From positions 40,329,001 through 40,393,000 of the forward strand of contig NC_065577.1 in assembly GCF_937616625.2 (NCBI RefSeq): DNA of 64,000 nucleotides, written 5' to 3'. Position 1 is the stretch's first letter, and every line of letters starts with the position of its first letter. Position numbers and translations under genes: made by a program. Below, one piece after another: positions 57,919-64,000 of the stretch. Below the pieces are notes generated by a model. The model saw only the letters and a program-made list of their open reading frames with translations, did not search any database and was not told the DNA's origin. Origin of the DNA: Mercurialis annua (Eukaryota > Streptophyta > Magnoliopsida > Malpighiales > Euphorbiaceae).

Positions 57919-59193
57919 GTGAGATTTATAGTCTTTTGCTCTTTACCAAAACCCCAAAATTTTGGAAGATGTTTAAAAAAATTACTATCAAATATATGAA
58001 AGTTCGGGGTCAGATAGATAAAAAGCTTAAATTTAAAAGACTTTAAAAATGAGATTTATTAAGGAAGTTAAACCGGTACATTGGCAAAAGAAAAAAAGGA
58101 AAATTCCAAACCGGTACATTTATAAAAAAAAAGGTTATTTGTAAATTAAATTACTAACTTCACACTAATTTACAATTATAACATGAACTTTAAAACTTGA
58201 CAATATCAGTAACCAACTTTTATTTTTAGCAAATTAGTACACCAATTTAAAAAAATACGAATGTGGACATTATAATGTACCGCTACATGTCGTTGCATGA
58301 TTGGTTGGTGTGTCAATTTACCAAAAAATAAAAATTGGTTACTGACATTGTTAAGTTTTAAAGTTCATCTTGTAATTGCAAATTAGGGTAAAGTCCGTCT
58401 TGTAATTGCAAATTAGGGCAAAGTTCGTCTTGTAATTGCAAATTAAATTACTGACATTGTCAAGTTTTAATCATTTTTAAAAATATGTAAAATTAAACTG
58501 ATCCTAACTTTAAAATCAAATATTTATATTAACACGTACGTTTATTGTTAAAAGATTTTTATTATTCAATTCTTACTTCGAAATAAATTAGATTTAATAT
58601 ATGTTTTTACCGATAAATTTAACCAATAAAAATATTTTCTGAATATTTGTGATATTTTTTAAGTTAAAGTAACATAAAAGAAGATGGAGATGGTCATCAG
58701 TGGTAGAAATAAAAATATTTATTTTGGTTATTACATTATGTCATATTGTTTATATTATCATTGTTAATTAGTGTTATTGAATTTAATTTTTTAATTTGAT
58801 AATTCTAAATTTCACTGAGTTATTTTAAAATTATAGAAAGTGTAATAAGATTTAAATCCTTAAAAAACGGTCACTAACTTATCTCATTATTTTATAGGGA
58901 GGTTACCGTTTAAAAATAATAATTAATTTTATTAAAATTATAAAACGGATACTGAGTTATACCTTTTGTTAGAAAAAAGATATTGAATTGTATATTTTTT
59001 TGTAATTCTAGCATTTAGTGCATTTTGTCTCGGATAATATCTGGTGAAATAATTCGATAAGCTAGTGTTTCTATAATACCCAGCAAAAACTACAGGGTGT
59101 ATTCTACCTTTTCCCCAAAAAAACCCCTCTTAAACAAAACCTTAAACCCTCTAAAAATCCCCAATTTGTCTAAAACCCTAGAAATCTCTGAAA
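57919..59193. other. Shared upstream region between SmD2 and the MAM33-type gene
   Basis: The two genes diverge from here. About 59090-59193 is the leader of the plus-strand gene, with AAACCCTAG and AAACCTTAAACCCT telo-box-like words. The middle carries the element at 58130-58460. No gene is seen. Confidence 0.5.
58130..58460. mobile_element. Inverted-repeat MITE with a 30-bp tandem triplication
   Basis: Left AAACTTGACAATATCAGTAACCAA pairs with right TTGGTTACTGACATTGTTAAGTTTT. The right arm holds three tandem copies of about 30 bases containing GTTCATCTTGTAATTGCAAATTAGGG-type sequence (about 58360-58445). Target duplication is not clear. Confidence 0.65.
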
Positions 59194-61959
59194 ATGGCGT
59201 TGGCTTCATTAATCCGCAAATCCACTTTAAATTTAACTAATCGAATCATTCAACGAAATCATAGAACTTACATTTCCGCCATTAATCATCCCAATTTTGC
59301 TCTCGGTAAACCGTCAGTTGCTGTTGTTTTTCCAATTTTCCGGCACCACTTTTCAACTGCTGCCGCTGATGAACCCAACAAAGGAACTTCTACTGAGTCA
59401 CTTCTCCGAGTTCTTGATATGGAAATTAAGCTTGCTGAAGAAACTGATGATCATGAGCGGGTGAGTAAATGTTGTTTTTTAGCTTATTTATGATATAATG
59501 ATGCCTTTGTTAATTATTTAATTATGTTCTTGTTTAGGATTTTGATTTGAATAACATTAATAAATATTAGTGCATAATTTATTTGTTGCTAGTTGAAATT
59601 GTTCGATTTTGATTCGCTATGTTTGTGTTTTATTTGAATGAGAATTTAGGGTTCTTATTTTATTAGTTATGCAAAGGTAGTTAATGAATGCAAGGTATTA
59701 TTTACTAGTTACTGATCTTGAAAAAAATTGATTTTGATTGTTCTGTTTTTGCTTTACTTGAACGAGTAATATTTTTTAGAAATTTTATTGTAAATGTAAC
59801 TACTGACTAGTATGGGTGTGGAAATGGTTATTTGGTTCGGTTTGGAAGTGAAAATGTTAAAAACTGATAGGTTTTTTAAGAAAATAAAAACCAAAGTGAG
59901 TTTTGGGATAAGGTTTGGTTCGGTTCAGTTGTATCAAAATTAAAAATTAAATGTTCTTTTTTGAAATTTTAAAGATACAAAAAAATTGTAATGTATTATA
60001 CTAACTACGTTTTAGCATACACGTAAAAATAGGATTATTTTTTAAAATTTATGATATATTTACATAGTTGGATTTTTCAAAATTTTAAATCGGACAGTGT
60101 CCTTTTTTATTTTAATTTATAATTCATAAATAGAACCAATGTTGTCAAACTCGCTTTTCTAATGTAGAATCGGGACGGGAGTTATAAACTCGCAACCTAA
60201 AATCGCATCGTAGAATCGTAAATTTTACAGATTGTATAAAATATATCTTAAGAGAATTAAGGTACAAATATGAATGAATATTATAAATTTTAGTTTTATT
60301 AAATGATATATCATTCATGACACTTTATTTACTGACAACATGACTGAAAAATCAAGTGTTTTACGTAATAAATAAAAAATGTGTAAAACATTCATTTCAT
60401 AAAAAGTAAAAATATTTGTGTAGATAAATAAAATAGATTTAAATATTAGATTGCACCAAAAATAATTAATTAGTATCAATATTAAAATCTAATATAAAAT
60501 ATTTATACTGTTTGCCATCTAAAAAATCCCTGTCTTTTAAAACAAAAATATAAAGAAATTGGAAAGATAAAGGATATATTTATTTATGGCTAAAAGAGTT
60601 AGAGTAGAAAATTAAATTTCAAAAAAAGGAAAAATAATTACGAGAAAAATAAAAGAATGTGGAGCCGTTTTTTTTTTGAAAGTATGGAGCCGTTTTCTAA
60701 TGCTATGGCTTATGGCTACATTTTTTTATGGCTATGCTTAATTAAAGAACGTGGGGATAGAGCCCTTTTTATGTAAAAGCCCAATTAAGTATTACCAAGT
60801 CCACGCTTTATTTTGCATAAAATTGCACTGAAACTTAGACTCGGTTATAAAGGTAGTAAAATTGCTTTTTTACTGATTTTAACGATTTGACTCACGATTT
60901 CACACGATTTTATCAAGACACAATTTTTTAAACTTGTTAAATCGTTTAGAAGATTTTACCTCGTAAAATCGTAAAATCGTACGAGTTAAAACGCGATTTT
61001 GACAACATTGAATAGAACAGACCATTTTTGGTTCGGTTCAGCTTTTTGGTTGATTCAGTTTGGTTCGAATCAGATTTTTGGTTGATTTGGTTCGGTGCAC
61101 ACCCCTACCGACTAGTATCTTACGTTTTATCACCTCGAGAGTTCACGGTGGTTCTCTCTTACAGGAGCTAACCACCCATTTTAAGGTAGTGGAATTTTTT
61201 TGAGAGAGGCTCACTTTATTAAGGTAGTGTTGTTTTTGTGAGAGAGGTTCGCAGAGAACCTGGTCTCTAGGTAAGAAATTCTGAAATTACCTTTAAAGGA
61301 GCATTCTTATGTCTATTCTTTTCTTTTTTGATTCATTTGTTGTTTTTTTTATTTTGGGTATTTATATAATAGGTCGAGACGATTCCAGAAGGATTTCCTT
61401 TCAAGATCGACGATAATCCAGGGCAACAAACTCTTATACTGACAAGAGAGTATGATGGTGAACTTGTGAAAGTAGAAGTTCACATGCCTGATCTGGTAAC
61501 CGGGGAAGATAATCAAGTCGGTGATGATGACATAGACGATGCTGAAAAGCCAACTCGATCTAGCATCCCGTTGATTGTTTCTGTCTCGAAAAAGAGCGGA
61601 ACTTCTTTAGAGTTCCACTGTATTGCTTATCCTGATGGGATTGTAGTTGACACCTTGTCTGTCAAAAATTCAGAACTTTCAGAAGATAAAATTGCCTACG
61701 AGGGACCTAATTTTCAGTAAGCATGCAATTGCTTAGGCATTGGCGATAAATGTTGATGTTGAACGGATAATAACTGTTCGTTCTGTTTTGTTTTTGCAGT
61801 GATTTAGATGAGAAATTGAAGAAGGCGTTTCATAAGTATTTGGAGAATAGAGGGATAAAGCCTAGCACTATCAATTTCCTGCACGAGTACATGATTAACA
61901 AAGATAGTCGAGAGTTCTTGGGTTGGTTGAAGGATCTGAAGCAGTTCGTGGAAGCATGA
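59194..61959 (+). CDS. Mitochondrial glycoprotein family protein (MAM33/p32 type)
   Basis: Three exons, 59194-59460, 61373-61716 and 61800-61959, encode 256 aa. Junctions are GT-AG; the CA/T split at the exon 2 end gives NFHDLDE. The first 55 residues are rich in Arg, Ser, Asn and His, lack acids and end in a FST-like motif, a plausible mitochondrial presequence. The rest matches the acidic p32 family: LLRVLDMEIKLAEE, VEVHMPDLV, IPLIVSVSKKSGTSLEFHC, and the C-terminal LDEKLKKAFHKYLENRGI and FLGWLKDLKQF. These acidic trimeric proteins act in the mitochondrial matrix; the plant role is not well defined. Intron 1 is 1.9 kb and holds two nested transposons. Confidence 0.93.
59803..61115. mobile_element. 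Outer hAT-type element in intron 1 of the MAM33-type gene
   Basis: Element 59811-61107 starts TATGGGTGTGGAAATGG and ends GGTGCACACCCCTA. It is flanked by CTGACTAG (59803-59810) and CCGACTAG (61108-61115), an 8-bp duplication with one mismatch. Both subterminal regions are GGTTCGGTT-rich. It contains the element at 60137-61010. There is no transposase. Confidence 0.8.
60129..61018. mobile_element. Inner hAT-type element nested in the outer one
   Basis: The 874-bp element (60137-61010) starts CAATGTTGTCAAACTCGC and ends GCGATTTTGACAACATTG. AATAGAAC is repeated exactly at 60129-60136 and 61011-61018. The exact duplication, against the decayed outer one, shows it arrived later. The right part has repeated TCGTAAAATCG words. 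Confidence 0.9.
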
Positions 61960-63511
61960 GCGTATGGCTGAAGAAAAATTAAGCACAAGCTTGTTTGCTT
62001 ATATAAGGCAGATAGTAGTTTCTTATTGAATCAAAAACTGTGTCATGGAAATGTATTCAACTTCTTAGTTTAATGTTGAATGACATGCCGCTGCTCGAAA
62101 GTTTACGATTCATTGCTTTTGCATGGTTATTTTATTTCGTTTAATTTTGGTCCCAAAACTTTTCCAGTTTCGTAAGGAAAATATGTATAGATTGTGTTGA
62201 TCTGTTGATAAATTGTATACTGTAAAATGTTAGAGAAGAGTTGCTACTTGAATCTGGTGATGACCATGAAGAAATAAGAGCAAATTACTCAGAAATCCCC
62301 CACTTCACTCTCTGGGTCCCTCTGTTTTAAAAATCAAACTATTTGATTCCTTACTTTTATTTCCATCAACAATGTCCATTTTTACTGTTAGTTAACCGAG
62401 CCAAAGAACTAAACTAAAATAATTAATTTTAAAAAAACAATGTGGTACCAGACTTTTGTTTTTGTCTACGAATTATGATAAATATAAGGGGTTCTAAAAT
62501 AATCTGTTCGAGAAATAACTATAGAAGCATATGAGATTTCAAATAATTTGCGGTTATTGAATCATAGGCTTTTACACTCGGCTACCAATGTTTTATTTTA
62601 CATTTTGGTGATTCAGTTTGGAATGACGATAGTAGCCTCATGTTCTTAAAAAATGAAGGTTGGTTACCAAATTGTAACAAAAAAACTGAAATGTATAAAA
62701 TATATAGTTCAATAATCGTAAATTTATGGTTTGGTCATCTACTGCGATGTGCTTATGATGTAACAGCAGCGGACATATTTTATGAGAATAATTACAGTAT
62801 GAGAATAGAATACGGTATAAATCAACAAATCCATCCACAAGTGAGAAAATTGTATCACCTGCAGCTATAACTAACATTATAAGATGCTTCTGATAACTGA
62901 ACTTTCCGTCTCTCAAAAGCAAGAGATTACATTATAACAAATTCAGCCAATAATTATTTATCTGGCAACAAGTTGTAACATTTTGATAAATAAAACAATC
63001 AATAAGATAGAAGTTAAACTACCCAAATATAATAAATAAAGCAGTAACAACAGTTATAAACAGAAATTTTAACCCTACGAATCATCGACATGGCAGAAAT
63101 TTTTCAGATTAGTGTGTAACCGAGTTGCAAAGTATAAAGCTGTATTATAAAGAACATAAAAGCAAATAGAATAGAATGCTGAGCAAAAAAGCTCAAGTCA
63201 ACTCGACAAATAAAACGGAAACTGCTCATTATTATAAAATCAGGTCATCATGAAAGAAATAAGGGACAGAATTATAAACTAGCTAAAGCGAAGGAGTACA
63301 CAGAATACCATAAGGTATGAAGAAGCAATAGTGGGAGATCGACTGAAAAAAAAAATGCATACTCTCAAAACTAAAGGCAACAGCCAATAAAAAGGCACCG
63401 TCACCATTGCATCTGAGTGCCAATGCCAATGCCACCACCACCATTTTCTTCTGTTCAGAGATAGGGAAGTACAAACAAACTCATTCACATGACTACTACA
63501 GCTTACACTTG
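61960..63511. other. 3' UTR of the MAM33-type gene and spacer
   Basis: Probable 3' UTR to about 62250. The rest is AT-rich. The region 62900-63511 is likely 3' UTR of the minus-strand gene at the right edge; a GCCAATGCCAATGCCACCACC simple repeat near 63418-63440 creates false open frames. No other gene is supported. Confidence 0.45.
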
Positions 63512-63632
63512 TTAATCTTTTCTTTTGACGGAAGATGGTGCGAACCCGTTCGATAGACCGTGAGTAACATCCTTGTGGGTGTAAACCACCCCTTTATCAC
63601 CATCTACTACCTGTCCATGACCTCTTAAAATC
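63512..63632 (-). CDS. Last coding exon of an unrecognised minus-strand gene (partial)
   Basis: Read right to left, the exon follows a good acceptor (GTTTGCAG) at 63633 and runs to TAA at 63514-63512. It begins with the last base of a split codon and encodes 39 residues, starting ILRGHGQVVDGDKGVVYTHK and ending SNGFAPSSVKRKD. Its composition looks coding, with balanced polar and glycine residues and better GC than the surroundings. I do not recognise the family. The upstream exons lie beyond 63632, possibly outside the window. Confidence 0.6.
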
Positions 63633-64000
63633 CTGCAAACGAAAACAAACATTCACTCAGTACCAACATGTTATAATCTTTAGGGATATGCATCCAGTTC
63701 AAATCGAACTGAAACAAACCAAACTGAAGTTCTTGCATTTCTTCAAGACCAACATGAGCAAAAATAATAAGAACATAATGTTTTCAAATGAAGTGAATGA
63801 AACTAGTCAGTTTGGTTGATGTTTTTGGTTCAGTTAAGTTTTTGCCATTGCATTTAGGCCTAATTATTTAAAAACACCCCACGTTGTAATTTTTTTTCGT
63901 TTATACCCCGACCTAGGAAAATTTTCAATTGTACCCTATTTTGGGTTTTTCGTTTTCAACTCTACCCCAACTAAGGGTACAATTAATAATTTAAATATTT
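63633..64000. other. Intron or spacer with a cut-off repeat at the window edge
   Basis: Up to about 63860 there is no feature except CGGTT-like words. From about 63865, the stretch with ACACCCCACGTTGTAATTT, ATACCCCGACCTAGG and CTACCCCAACTAAGGG resembles one arm of an inverted-repeat MITE; the partner arm would lie outside. Confidence 0.4.

Noticed and set aside
62638..62922. Opposite-strand frames of 94 and 76 codons
   Set aside because: No recognisable motif, AT-rich, in likely 3' UTR or spacer sequence.
63279..63488. His/Trp-rich 69-codon frame
   Set aside because: Produced by a CCAATGCCACCACC simple repeat; likely 3' UTR.

Overview
The window is nuclear DNA from a flowering plant, probably a eudicot. 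Genes are split by GT-AG introns, the products are plant families (CASP-like, wall-associated-kinase-like, CC-NLR), and the long AT-rich spacers are full of plant transposons. I cannot name the species.

Region 1 (1-13449) is dominated by a complete LTR retrotransposon of the Ty3/gypsy Tat type. Its two 761-bp LTRs look identical to the eye and are flanked by a 5-bp target duplication. Inside are one uninterrupted 1997-codon gag-pol frame, an 18-bp minisatellite, and a second gene on the opposite strand. I can resolve that antisense gene into three coding exons (707 aa), with a candidate 5' UTR intron and TATA box of its own. Region 2 (13450-20800) holds a 9-bp-TSD MITE, a G-box-rich promoter and an 11-exon RCC1/UVR8-like gene.

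Region 3 (20800-33500) is a resistance-type cluster. It has a CC-NLR broken by a single in-frame stop just before the kinase-2 motif, an apparently intact wall-associated-kinase-like receptor gene (three exons), and a second, heavily deleted NLR copy. A broken piece of the neighbouring eIF3G gene lies just downstream of that copy. Region 4 (33500-37000) is the intact two-exon eIF3G gene on the minus strand.

Region 5 (37000-64000) is a set of housekeeping genes separated by AT-rich spacers: GDP-mannose pyrophosphorylase (four coding exons, +), a CASP-like membrane protein (three exons, -), spliceosomal SmD2 (five coding exons, -), a MAM33/p32-type mitochondrial protein (three exons, +), and the last coding exon of an unrecognised minus-strand gene at the right edge. 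The spacers and introns carry non-autonomous DNA transposons whose ends and target duplications can be read directly: MULE-type MITEs, hAT-type elements, a Stowaway and a Helitron. Several are nested (Helitron in hAT; hAT in hAT; MULE-MITE in a hAT-like element).

The best candidates for something unusual are the retrotransposon's spliced antisense gene, the TATA box placed in the loop of a perfect 18-bp palindrome in the LTR, and the palindrome-within-palindrome repeat near 41.8 kb. All exon boundaries were read by eye from splice signals and reading frame; none is backed by transcript data.
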